A DNA stretch of 5,801 nt from Sulfurimonas sp. (lineage in GTDB: Bacteria; Campylobacterota; Campylobacteria; Campylobacterales; Sulfurimonadaceae): contig DAOVJL010000088.1 of NCBI GenBank assembly GCA_030673275.1, forward strand, positions 1-5,801, in the 5' to 3' direction. Both the position numbers and the translations under genes were made by a program. Under the pieces are notes generated by a model that worked only from the letters and a program-made list of their open reading frames with translations, had not been told where the DNA came from and ran no database searches. Shown here piece by piece: positions 1 through 5,761 of this stretch. Position 1 is the first letter of the stretch. Each line of letters begins with the position of its first letter.

Positions 1-722
1 GTGGGCTTAATGTCGGTATATTTGACGCAGATATCGGTTTAGCAAATTTAGATGTTATGTTCAATGTAAAGATAAAAAAAAATATCTTACATGTATTAAA
101 AGGTGAAGCAACTGTTTCAGATATTTTAATTCCTGTAACAAGAAATCTTATACTTATTCCAGGTGAAAGTGGTGATGAAATATTAAAGTATTCCGATAAG
201 GCTCTTTTTGAGAGATTTATGAGTGAAGCTGAAGTTTTAGACAAATTAGATGTTATGATAATAGACACAGGTGCTGGAATAGGTGAGCATATAAAGATGT
301 TTGTAGATGCAGCCGATGATGTTATAGTTGTAACTGTTCCAGACCCAGCAGCAATAACAGATGCATATGCTACAATAAAATCAATTGCAACTCTCAGAGA
401 TGATATAAGTCTTATCATGAATCAGGTAAAAAATGAAAAAGAAGCAGTCGCAGTATATGAAAAAATAAAAAAAGTAGCCCTTGCAAATATCGGTAGTAAA
501 CTAAATTTAAAACTAATAGGAAAAATAGATAGTGATGTGAAAATATCTTCGTCTGTAAAACAAAGAGAACTGTTTAGTGCAACTTATCCATCTTCATCTG
601 CATATAAAGATATACTAAAAATAGCAAATAGTATTAATAGTAGTTTGGAACGAGATATGCTTGTTACACCTAGTGAAAGCGGATTATCAGGACTTTTCAA
701 GCGTTTGGCAAAACATTTTTAA
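1..722 (+). CDS. flhG: FlhG, MinD-like flagellar number/placement ATPase (5' truncated by window edge)
   Basis: This is the C-terminal part of a MinD/ParA-type P-loop ATPase. The open frame runs from base 3 to the TAA at 720-722 (239 codons visible). The ATG at 57 is internal, because the family's switch I motif (DADIGLANLD) lies upstream of it at bases 24-53. The switch II motif DTGAG is at 246-260. The Walker A loop, and any N-terminal FlhF-activating segment, would lie before the window; about 50 residues are missing compared with a usual length near 290. The C-terminus, GLSGLFKRLAKHF, looks like the short amphipathic membrane-targeting helix of MinD proteins. In this family FlhG works with the SRP-like GTPase FlhF at the cell pole to limit flagellar number; in Campylobacterota it has also been linked to cell division. 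The 23-base gap to the next gene and the fliA-fliM-fliY context separate it from MinD, which would sit near minC or minE. Identity is confident; flhF upstream is inferred. Confidence 0.93.
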   Translation, partial: GLNVGIFDADIGLANLDVMFNVKIKKNILHVLKGEATVSDILIPVTRNLILIPGESGDEILKYSDKALFERFMSEAEVLDKLDVMIIDTGAGIGEHIKMFVDAADDVIVVTVPDPAAITDAYATIKSIATLRDDISLIMNQVKNEKEAVAVYEKIKKVALANIGSKLNLKLIGKIDSDVKISSSVKQRELFSATYPSSSAYKDILKIANSINSSLERDMLVTPSESGLSGLFKRLAKHF

Positions 723-732
723 GGCAAAATTT

Positions 733-736
733 GGAG
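733..736 (+). promoter_or_regulatory. Ribosome binding site of the small membrane protein gene
   Basis: GGAG lies 9 bases before the ATG at 746, inside the 23-base gap after flhG, and is followed by a second G-rich run at 738-740. It supports translation starting at 746 and shows that this small frame is a real gene. Confidence 0.65.
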
Positions 737-745
737 TGGGCATAG

Positions 746-1078
746 ATGTTAGGTGAGAATTTTGTATATTTTATTACTGTTCAAGGTTTTTTTGTCGGAA
801 TTATTTTCGGAATATTAAAAGCACTTGATGCAGAGGGTTTAATAGTATATACTTTTTTTATAACGGCATTTTTTTATCTATTTTCTCATATTATTGTTGC
901 ATTCTATTTTAGAACAATTGTTGGAAAAGTTTATTTTTTCCCTAAAGAGTCGCATGAGAGAGATCTTGATCTGTTTGTTAATGAGATAAATAAAAGGGAA
1001 AAACTGATAGATTCTGCTATAAAAATTACAGATATAGCTATCAAAACAAATGCTCAGGATGATGGAGTAAAATCGTGA
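746..1078 (+). CDS. Small two-helix membrane protein of unknown function in the flagellar cluster
   Basis: This is a 110-residue protein that I cannot assign to a characterised family. Two hydrophobic segments (residues about 7-25 and 31-57) form a probable helical hairpin, separated by a short polar turn (KALDAE). A charged, probably cytoplasmic tail follows from about residue 61. The tail carries FPKESHERDLD and then EINKREKLIDSAIKITDIAI, which looks helical. There is no signal peptidase site. The start is supported by GGAG at 733-736. The last four bases (GTGA) overlap the fliA start, suggesting coupled translation. A small membrane protein occupies the same slot between flhG and fliA in C. 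jejuni (Cj0062c) and H. pylori (HP1033), as I recall. That implies a role tied to flagella or to FlhG/FliA, but this is inference from position only. The protein has no enzymatic motif. Confidence 0.85.
   Translation: MLGENFVYFITVQGFFVGIIFGILKALDAEGLIVYTFFITAFFYLFSHIIVAFYFRTIVGKVYFFPKESHERDLDLFVNEINKREKLIDSAIKITDIAIKTNAQDDGVKS
1064..1067 (+). promoter_or_regulatory. Ribosome binding site that fixes the fliA GTG start
   Basis: GGAG lies 7 bases before the GTG at 1075, within the last codons of the upstream gene. The next in-frame methionine is residue 27, inside sigma region 2, so the GTG is the only sensible start. Start and stop overlap as GTGA, a classic arrangement for translational coupling. 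Confidence 0.7.
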
Positions 1079-1758
1079 TTGGTGCATATACACAAGATAT
1101 TAAACATAAAGAAGATGAACTGGCACTTCAATATTTGCCAGCCGTTAAAGCAATGGCATTTAGGTTAAAAGAGAGATTGCCAAGCTCTATTGATTATATG
1201 GATTTGTCTGCTATTGGAACAGAAGAGCTTATAAAACTTGCTCGCAGATATGATGAAAAACTAAATGACTCTTTTTGGGGATATGCAAAGAAGAGAGTTT
1301 ATGGAGCAATGCTTGATTATCTAAGGAGTTTAGATATACTTAGCCGTGCTAGCAGAAAGCTTGTTAAAGCGATAGATTATGCTATTGAAGAGTATAGAGT
1401 AACACATGAAGAAGAGCCGACTGATGAAGAGTTGGCAGAAATTTTAGAAGAGCCCATAGATAAAATACATGATGCCCGTATTGCTTCAACTATATATACT
1501 GTGATGCCTCTTCATGATCAACTTCAAGTTGGTGATGAGGGTGCAGCACTTGCTAAAATAGAAAAAGATGAACTGATTGGCGTGATCAAAAAAGTTCTTG
1601 GTCAGTTTGTTGAAAGAGAACAGTTGATAATACAATTTTACTACTTTGAAGAGTTGACACTTAAGGAGATTAGTGATATTCTAAATATTACTGAATCAAG
1701 AATTTCACAAATTCATAAATCAGTGATTTATAAAATTAAAGAAAGTGTAGGGGCATAA
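1075..1758 (+). CDS. fliA: FliA, flagellar sigma-28 factor of RNA polymerase
   Basis: This is a 227-residue sigma-70 family protein of the FliA/WhiG type, close to the usual 230-240 residues. Region 2 spans about residues 15-88 and ends in the FliA-like signature YAKKRVYGAMLDYLRSLD. Region 3 covers about 92-145 (RASRKLVKAIDYAIEEYR, then an EEPTDEELAEIL helix). Region 4 covers about 165-223, with the helix-turn-helix LTLKEISDILNITESRIS that reads the -35 element. FliA directs RNA polymerase to late flagellar promoters (flagellin, some motor and chemotaxis genes) and in this phylum is normally held by the anti-sigma factor FlgM, which is not in the window. It starts with GTG overlapping the upstream stop by 4 bases and ends 2 bases before fliM, so it is made within a flhG-fliY transcript. 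No internal promoter was recognised. Confidence 0.95.
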   Translation: MIGAYTQDIKHKEDELALQYLPAVKAMAFRLKERLPSSIDYMDLSAIGTEELIKLARRYDEKLNDSFWGYAKKRVYGAMLDYLRSLDILSRASRKLVKAIDYAIEEYRVTHEEEPTDEELAEILEEPIDKIHDARIASTIYTVMPLHDQLQVGDEGAALAKIEKDELIGVIKKVLGQFVEREQLIIQFYYFEELTLKEISDILNITESRISQIHKSVIYKIKESVGA

Positions 1759-1760
1759 CA

Positions 1761-2852
1761 ATGGCAGATATACTTTCCCAAGAAGAGATTGATGCGCTTT
1801 TAGATGTTGTTGAAGATGATGGTGAAGAGGTCTTTGAGGGAGATGATGGTGAGAGACATGATTCTCAAAGACAGGTAACTTTATACGATTTTAAAAGACC
1901 AAATAGAGTATCTAAAGAGCAGCTTCGTGCATTTCGCGGTATACATGATAAAATGGCAAGATCGTTAGCTTCACAGATATCTTCAATAATGCGCTCAATT
2001 GTTGAAATTCAACTTCATTCAGTAGATCAGATGACATATGGTGAGTTTTTAATGTCATTGCCAAATCCTACTAGTTTTAATGTTTTTTCTGTTAAACCAT
2101 TAGAGGGAAGTGGTGTTATTGAGATAAATCCATCAATAGCATTTCCTATGCTTGATAGACTTCTTGGTGGAAAAGGGGAGCCTTTTGATGCTTCTCGTGA
2201 ATTCTCTGACATAGAGCTTAGTTTGTTTGAGACAATTTTAAGAGTTATGATGTCCACGTTAAAAGAGGCTTGGGGACCGGTTATGGATATATATCCTACT
2301 GTTGAGTCTAAAGAATCAAGTCCAAATGTTGTACAAATTGTTGCTCAAAATGAGATTGTTGTAATGGTTGTAATGGAGATTATTATTGGGCAGAGTTCAG
2401 GGATGATGAATATATGTTATCCGGTTATATCACTTGAGCCGGTTTTACCAAAACTAGCAAGCAGAGATTTGATGCTTAATGAAACAACCAGTACTAAAAA
2501 GAGTAGAAACACAGAACTACAAGTTCTTCTTGGTGGTGCAAAAGTAGGTATCCAAGCAATGCTAGGTGATGCTGAATTAACATTGGCAGAGATTTTAGAG
2601 TTGCGAAAAGGTGATGTAGTTAAGCTATCAAGTGCTGCAAATGATACTGTAACTTTATGTGTTGATGGAAAAGATAGATTTCTTGGTAAAATTGGATTGA
2701 GACGATTTAGAAAATCTATACAAATTACAGAAATAATTGATACAGAAAAAGATGCTGTTAAACGTGCATTGGAAAACTTTGAAATAACAAGAAGAGAAAA
2801 GATTTCCGGTGTAAAAGAGATTATTCAGCAAGAACAAGAGAAAGAGGAGTAG
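1761..2852 (+). CDS. fliM: FliM, flagellar motor switch protein (CheY-P receptor)
   Basis: This is a 363-residue C-ring protein. Residues 5-14 (LSQEEIDALL) are the conserved N-terminal motif that binds phosphorylated CheY, followed by an acidic linker (about 16-34). The CheC-like middle domain spans about residues 40-235 and contains the GGKG motif at 136-139 that contacts FliG in the family. The C-terminal SpoA domain (about 252-325; TELQVLLGGAKVGIQAMLGD) pairs with SpoA domains of FliN/FliY. Beyond the SpoA fold there is a charged, helical tail of roughly 38 residues, making the protein longer than the E. coli protein (334 residues). The start at 1761 has AGGGG at 1749-1753, 7 bases upstream, and gives an intact CheY-binding motif. 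It sits 2 bases after fliA and 3 before fliY, the usual order in Campylobacterota. Confidence 0.97.
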   Translation: MADILSQEEIDALLDVVEDDGEEVFEGDDGERHDSQRQVTLYDFKRPNRVSKEQLRAFRGIHDKMARSLASQISSIMRSIVEIQLHSVDQMTYGEFLMSLPNPTSFNVFSVKPLEGSGVIEINPSIAFPMLDRLLGGKGEPFDASREFSDIELSLFETILRVMMSTLKEAWGPVMDIYPTVESKESSPNVVQIVAQNEIVVMVVMEIIIGQSSGMMNICYPVISLEPVLPKLASRDLMLNETTSTKKSRNTELQVLLGGAKVGIQAMLGDAELTLAEILELRKGDVVKLSSAANDTVTLCVDGKDRFLGKIGLRRFRKSIQITEIIDTEKDAVKRALENFEITRREKISGVKEIIQQEQEKEE

Positions 2853-2855
2853 ATA

Positions 2856-3716
2856 ATGAGTGATTTTATGAAACTGTTTGAAGATGAAACAGCAGGTACT
2901 GTTGAGGCATTGATTGGTCAAACTCCTTCTCTAGACTTGAAAGAGGAGCAAGAACTAAGTATTGTTTCAAATATTATTCCTCCAATTGTGCTTTTAAAAA
3001 TAACTATAAGTGGTGATGCAGATGCTTCAGCCATGGTTGCATTAACGCCAAATTTAGTTGCATCTCTGTCTGATATGATGATGGGCGAAGAAGAGAGTGA
3101 TAGAGAAGATGTAACAGATGATGATTTAGATGCTGCAAAAGAGATAACATCAAATATATTTGGAGCTATCGGCACCAGCTTATCAGCTCAAAAAGAGATG
3201 CCTGTTTTATCTTTTAATATAGACAGTGTCGAATATGTAGATGAAAATAAAGAAGTTTCTTTAGAAAACTATAGCAAAATGTTTGTTTATAATTTTAATA
3301 TTGGAAGTGTAAAATCTCTTTTTATGTTTATAATGGATGAGAATCTAAAAAACAGTATATTTGGCACTAGTGAAGATTCTGTAAATAATAATGCAGTAGA
3401 CAATAGTAGTTTTGACAACACTAATGAAAGTGTTTCTCTTAATAATGAAGAGTTAAGTAATATATCTCTGATAATGGATGTTAAACTTCCAGTAAAAGTT
3501 AGAATTGGGAAGAAAAAGATGTTACTAAAAGATGTTTTAAACATGGATATAGGTTCTGTTATTGAATTAAATCAGTTAGCAAATGATCCATTGGAAATAT
3601 TAGTTGATAATCATGTTATAGCTGAGGGTGAAGTAGTGATTGTTGATGGTAACTTCGGTGTTCAGATAACTTCAATTGGGACAAAGAGAGAGAGATTGGC
3701 TCAACTTAAATCATAG
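2856..3716 (+). CDS. fliY: FliY, flagellar motor switch protein with CheC-like and FliN-type domains
   Basis: This is a 286-residue switch protein close in length to H. pylori FliY (about 287, from memory). An N-terminal CheC-like domain (about residues 30-165) is followed by a linker rich in Asn, Ser and Asp (171-198). A C-terminal SpoA/FliN-type domain (about 203-278; SNISLIMDVKLPVKVRIGKK, then LKDVLNMDIGSVIELNQ) docks on FliM in the C ring. Unlike Bacillus FliY, the N-terminus shows no LSQEEIDALL-type CheY-binding motif. The CheC phosphatase signature (D/S-x3-E-x2-N) is only partly kept: D92 and E96 are present, but position 99 is Ser, with Asn shifted to 100. CheY-P phosphatase activity is therefore doubtful and a structural rotor role is more likely. 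AGAGGAG at 2843-2849 serves as its ribosome binding site, 3 bases after the fliM stop. Campylobacterota usually encode a separate FliN elsewhere. Confidence 0.93.
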   Translation: MSDFMKLFEDETAGTVEALIGQTPSLDLKEEQELSIVSNIIPPIVLLKITISGDADASAMVALTPNLVASLSDMMMGEEESDREDVTDDDLDAAKEITSNIFGAIGTSLSAQKEMPVLSFNIDSVEYVDENKEVSLENYSKMFVYNFNIGSVKSLFMFIMDENLKNSIFGTSEDSVNNNAVDNSSFDNTNESVSLNNEELSNISLIMDVKLPVKVRIGKKKMLLKDVLNMDIGSVIELNQLANDPLEILVDNHVIAEGEVVIVDGNFGVQITSIGTKRERLAQLKS

Positions 3717-3731
3717 TTTGGATTGTAATAT

Positions 3732-4502
3732 ATGAAAAATAGAAAGAACGAATTAGCAAAAAAATATATAAAAGATATAAAATCAGCAGATGTTTGGAGT
3801 GTTTTTAAGATTATTGCTGATTTTGTAAAAGGCTTTGATGACCTCGGAGAACTTGGTCCAACAGTGACAATATTTGGTAGTGCAAGAACTCATAAAAGAG
3901 ACCCATACTACAAAAAAGCACAAAAATTATCTTCAATGTTAGGAAGTGTAGGATTTAATGTAATGACTGGTGGTGGACCAGGAATTATGGAAGCTGCAAA
4001 CAGAGGTGCTCATAAGCATGAAGATGTTGAATCAATAGGCTTAAATATTGATCTTCCATTTGAGCAAACTACAAATCCGTACACTACAAAAGAATTGAGT
4101 TTTGATTATTTTTTCTCAAGAAAAGTGATGTTGGTTAAGTACTCTATGGCATACGTTATATTTCCTGGTGGTTATGGCACATTGGATGAACTTTTTGAAG
4201 CACTTACTTTGATACAAACAAGAAAAGTAACCGGTGTTAAGGTATTTGTTGTCGGAGTAGATTTTTATAAACCGCTTATTGAATTTATAAAGAAAAACTT
4301 ATATGAAAGTGACATGATTAGTTTAGAAGATTTACATATGATTCATTTAACAGATGATTTAGAAACTGTTGTTGATGAAATTGAAGCATCTCTGCTAGAG
4401 CAAATTGATTTACTTAAAGAAGTTGGTCTTGGAGGTACTAGTTATTGTAAATCACTCTTAGACTTTGCAGTTAAGAAGCATATAAAAAAAAGAGATACAT
4501 AG
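3732..4502 (+). CDS. LOG-family protein (putative nucleoside 5'-monophosphate phosphoribohydrolase)
   Basis: This is a 256-residue member of the LOG/TIGR00730 family, historically mislabelled 'lysine decarboxylase'. The Rossmann-like core carries the nucleotide-binding TGGGPGIMEAANRGA (79-93), the SRK segment (129-131) with the conserved Arg, and the diagnostic PGGYGTLDE (145-153) with the catalytic-type Glu153. Characterised relatives hydrolyse the N-glycosidic bond of cytokinin riboside monophosphates or of AMP and other purine monophosphates to release base and ribose 5-phosphate. The true substrate here cannot be told from sequence. It has about 40 residues before the core and a tail after it, so it is longer than plant-type LOGs (about 200 residues) and closer to the longer bacterial subgroup. 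The start lies 15 bases after fliY with only a weak GGA at 3720-3722, and mnmA follows after 4 bases. A flagellar role is not implied; it looks like a housekeeping gene read from the same transcript. Confidence 0.9.
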   Translation: MKNRKNELAKKYIKDIKSADVWSVFKIIADFVKGFDDLGELGPTVTIFGSARTHKRDPYYKKAQKLSSMLGSVGFNVMTGGGPGIMEAANRGAHKHEDVESIGLNIDLPFEQTTNPYTTKELSFDYFFSRKVMLVKYSMAYVIFPGGYGTLDELFEALTLIQTRKVTGVKVFVVGVDFYKPLIEFIKKNLYESDMISLEDLHMIHLTDDLETVVDEIEASLLEQIDLLKEVGLGGTSYCKSLLDFAVKKHIKKRDT

Positions 4503-4506
4503 GTAG

Positions 4507-5538
4507 ATGAAAAATAACAAAAAGGTTTTAGTCGGCATGAGTGGTGGCGTTGATTCTACAATGTCTGCGCTTATGTTAAAAGATGAGGGCTATGAGGTTG
4601 AGGGCTTATATATGAAATTACATACAAAGCCTGGATATCACGAAATTCATCTAGAACGTGCTAAAAAAGCTGCAAAATTTGTAGATATTAAACTTCATGT
4701 TTTGGATTTACAAGATATATTTAATGAAAAAGTTTTTCAACCATTTATGGATACTTATGCTGAGGGAAGAACACCGAATCCATGTGCACTTTGCAACAGA
4801 AGTTTAAAGTTTGGAGAGATGCTTAAGTTTGCTGATAAAATTGGAGCATACTATTTGGCAACCGGTCATTATATAAAAACTGATGGAAAATATTTTTATG
4901 AAGCAGATGATGATACAAAAGATCAAAGTTATTTTCTTTTTTATGTACAAAAAGAGATATTGCCAAGACTTCTGTTTCCATTAGGAGAGAGAAAAAAAAG
5001 TGATATTAAAGAGTTGGCATCATCTATAGATGGACTCGAGTCATTTGCAAGCCAATCTGAATCTAGTGAAATATGTTTTGTTGAAACAACATATACAGAC
5101 TTGCTTAAAGATTATGTGGAAGTAGATAAAGTAGGTGAAGTTTTAGATAAGGATGGAAATGTTGTAGGTGAACATAAAGGATATATGCATTATACAATTG
5201 GCAAAAGAAAAGGCTTTACTGTAAAGGGTGCACATGAACCACACTATGTAACTAACATTGATGCCAAAAATAATCAAATAACAGTAGGGAAAAAAGAGGA
5301 GTTAGCATGTAATAGTGTAGTGCTTAATAATCTGAATCTCTACAGTGACGAAAAAGAGTTTGATACAACGGTTAAATTAAGATATAGAACAAAAGCAGTT
5401 CCTTGTCATGTTATAGTAAAAGATGATAGAGCATTTGTTACATTAAAAGAGAGCGTATTTGGTGTCGCAACTGGTCAAGCTGCAGTGTTTTATGATAAGA
5501 ATAGATTAATTGGAGGCGGTTGGATAGAAGAAAATTAA
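4507..5538 (+). CDS. mnmA: MnmA, tRNA-specific 2-thiouridylase
   Basis: This is a 343-residue ATP-dependent tRNA-modifying enzyme that puts the 2-thio group on U34 of tRNAs for Lys, Glu and Gln in the cytoplasm. The N-terminal PP-loop SGGVDS is at residues 12-17 and adenylates the uridine. The catalytic region includes GRTPNPCALCNRSLKF (87-102) with C96, ATGHY (118-122), DQSYFLFYV (139-147) and EICF with C190. C96 and C190 correspond to the sulfur-relay pair C102 and C199 of E. coli. The position equivalent to E. coli D99 is C93, giving CxxC. The central and beta-barrel domains follow, with HYTIGKRKGF (228-237) and the end motif GVATGQAAVFY (319-329). An in-frame stop at 4504-4506 rules out an earlier start, and the PP-loop excludes a later one. 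The AGG at 4501-4503 is a weak, close ribosome binding site overlapping the previous stop, so coupling to the LOG gene is likely. Confidence 0.97.
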   Translation: MKNNKKVLVGMSGGVDSTMSALMLKDEGYEVEGLYMKLHTKPGYHEIHLERAKKAAKFVDIKLHVLDLQDIFNEKVFQPFMDTYAEGRTPNPCALCNRSLKFGEMLKFADKIGAYYLATGHYIKTDGKYFYEADDDTKDQSYFLFYVQKEILPRLLFPLGERKKSDIKELASSIDGLESFASQSESSEICFVETTYTDLLKDYVEVDKVGEVLDKDGNVVGEHKGYMHYTIGKRKGFTVKGAHEPHYVTNIDAKNNQITVGKKEELACNSVVLNNLNLYSDEKEFDTTVKLRYRTKAVPCHVIVKDDRAFVTLKESVFGVATGQAAVFYDKNRLIGGGWIEEN

Positions 5539-5543
5539 TAACA

Positions 5544-5563
5544 AAAACTCCCCAAAACTCCCC
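5544..5563 (+). repeat. Tandem duplication of a 10-mer, AAAACTCCCC
   Basis: Two exact adjacent copies of AAAACTCCCC (5544-5553 and 5554-5563) are followed by ACCC. The C-runs stand out in AT-rich DNA; on the other strand they read GGGGAGTTTT twice. They lie about 40-60 bases before the -35 box, so they could be a protein-binding site or part of the Rho loading region. Confidence 0.8.
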
Positions 5564-5567
5564 ACCC

Positions 5568-5600
5568 TAAAAAAACTTTAAAAATTCTTCTAAAAAACTA
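5568..5600 (+). promoter_or_regulatory. AT-rich UP-element-like segment
   Basis: The bases immediately upstream of the -35 box are almost all A and T, with A-runs at 5569-5575, 5579-5584 and 5592-5597. The placement is that of an UP element contacted by the RNA polymerase alpha subunit at rRNA promoters. The whole genome is AT-rich, so composition alone is weak support. Confidence 0.45.
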
Positions 5601-5629
5601 TTGACATCAAAGGTTGATTTGTCTATAAT
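5601..5629 (+). promoter_or_regulatory. Perfect consensus sigma-70 promoter, probably of an rRNA operon
   Basis: TTGACA at 5601-5606 and TATAAT at 5624-5629 are both exact consensus hexamers, separated by the ideal 17 bp. Transcription should start near 5634-5638. The discriminator after the -10 box is C-rich (TCCCATCC), unusual in this AT-rich context and the kind of sequence tied to stringent control at stable-RNA promoters. Together with the AT-rich upstream flank and the boxA-like leader downstream, this points to an rrn promoter. It also marks where the flagellar/mnmA unit ends. Confidence 0.88.
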
Positions 5630-5646
5630 TCCCATCCACAAACACA

Positions 5647-5666
5647 GAGACCTTATGTTTAGGCTC
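5647..5666 (+). repeat. Small hairpin early in the leader
   Basis: GAG (5647-5649) and CCT (5651-5653) pair with AGGCTC (5661-5666), leaving a bulged A at 5650 and a 7-base loop. The stem is 6 bp and GC-rich compared with its surroundings. No T-run follows, so it is not an intrinsic terminator; it may be a leader structure near the transcript's 5' end. Confidence 0.5.
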
Positions 5667-5680
5667 AACAAAGATGTTTG

Positions 5681-5695
5681 AGATCATTGAAAACT
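5681..5695 (+). promoter_or_regulatory. boxA-like rRNA antitermination element
   Basis: The 15-mer AGATCATTGAAAACT matches the Bacillus-type boxA (TGTTCTTTGAAAACT, from memory) at 12 of 15 positions, including all of TTGAAAACT. In rRNA leaders, boxA RNA is bound by NusB and NusE (S10) to prevent premature, Rho-dependent termination. Its place about 45-60 bases after the predicted transcription start fits that role. Confidence 0.6.
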
Positions 5696-5699
5696 AAGC

Positions 5700-5761
5700 A
5701 AGTAAACAGACGAAATAACTAATAACAAATTAGTTAATTTAGTCTATTAATAAGTTTACTT
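5700..5761 (+). repeat. Long imperfect hairpin in the rRNA leader
   Basis: The outer arms AAGTAAAC (5700-5707) and GTTTACTT (5754-5761) are exact reverse complements. AGAC (5708-5711) pairs with GTCT (5742-5745). The inner arms TAACTAAT (5716-5723) and ATTAGTTA (5729-5736) pair around a 5-base loop AACAA, and AAA/TTT (5713-5715 with 5738-5740) extends them. The unpaired parts are a mismatch at 5712/5741, a bulge at 5737 and a one-sided bulge at 5746-5753. It could be an RNase III substrate or a pausing structure. Confidence 0.65.

Larger units (their letters stand above)
5531..5602 (+). terminator. G-free, C-rich tract: candidate Rho-dependent termination region after mnmA
   Basis: The + strand has no G across these 72 bases and about 18 C, clustered at 5548-5567. 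No hairpin followed by a T-run was found between the mnmA stop and the next promoter, so an intrinsic terminator is absent. C-rich, G-poor, unstructured RNA is what the Rho factor loads on, and Rho is present in Campylobacterota. Its use as a terminator here is inference from composition. The same bases also form the upstream flank of the next promoter. Confidence 0.35.

Noticed and set aside
57..59. ATG at 57 as the start of flhG
   Set aside because: The frame is open back to base 3 and encodes the conserved switch I motif upstream of this ATG, so the gene is truncated by the window edge rather than starting here.
878..1093. Reverse-strand open frame opposite the small membrane protein
   Set aside because: It lies entirely over a supported + strand gene and the fliA start, has low-complexity composition, and matches no family. 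It is an antisense shadow.
1120..1142. Possible sigma-54 promoter (TGGCAC ... TTGC) inside fliA
   Set aside because: The distance between the GG and GC elements is 13 bases rather than 10, and the site lies inside coding sequence. GGCAC occurrences inside fliY and the LOG gene likewise lack a correctly spaced -12 box.
2027..3544. Several reverse-strand open frames opposite fliM and fliY
   Set aside because: All are antisense to well-recognised genes, are Ser/Phe/Leu-rich as expected from AT-rich complement, and show no domain.
5647..5666. Leader hairpin as an intrinsic terminator for mnmA
   Set aside because: It lies downstream of the strong promoter and has no T-run after it.
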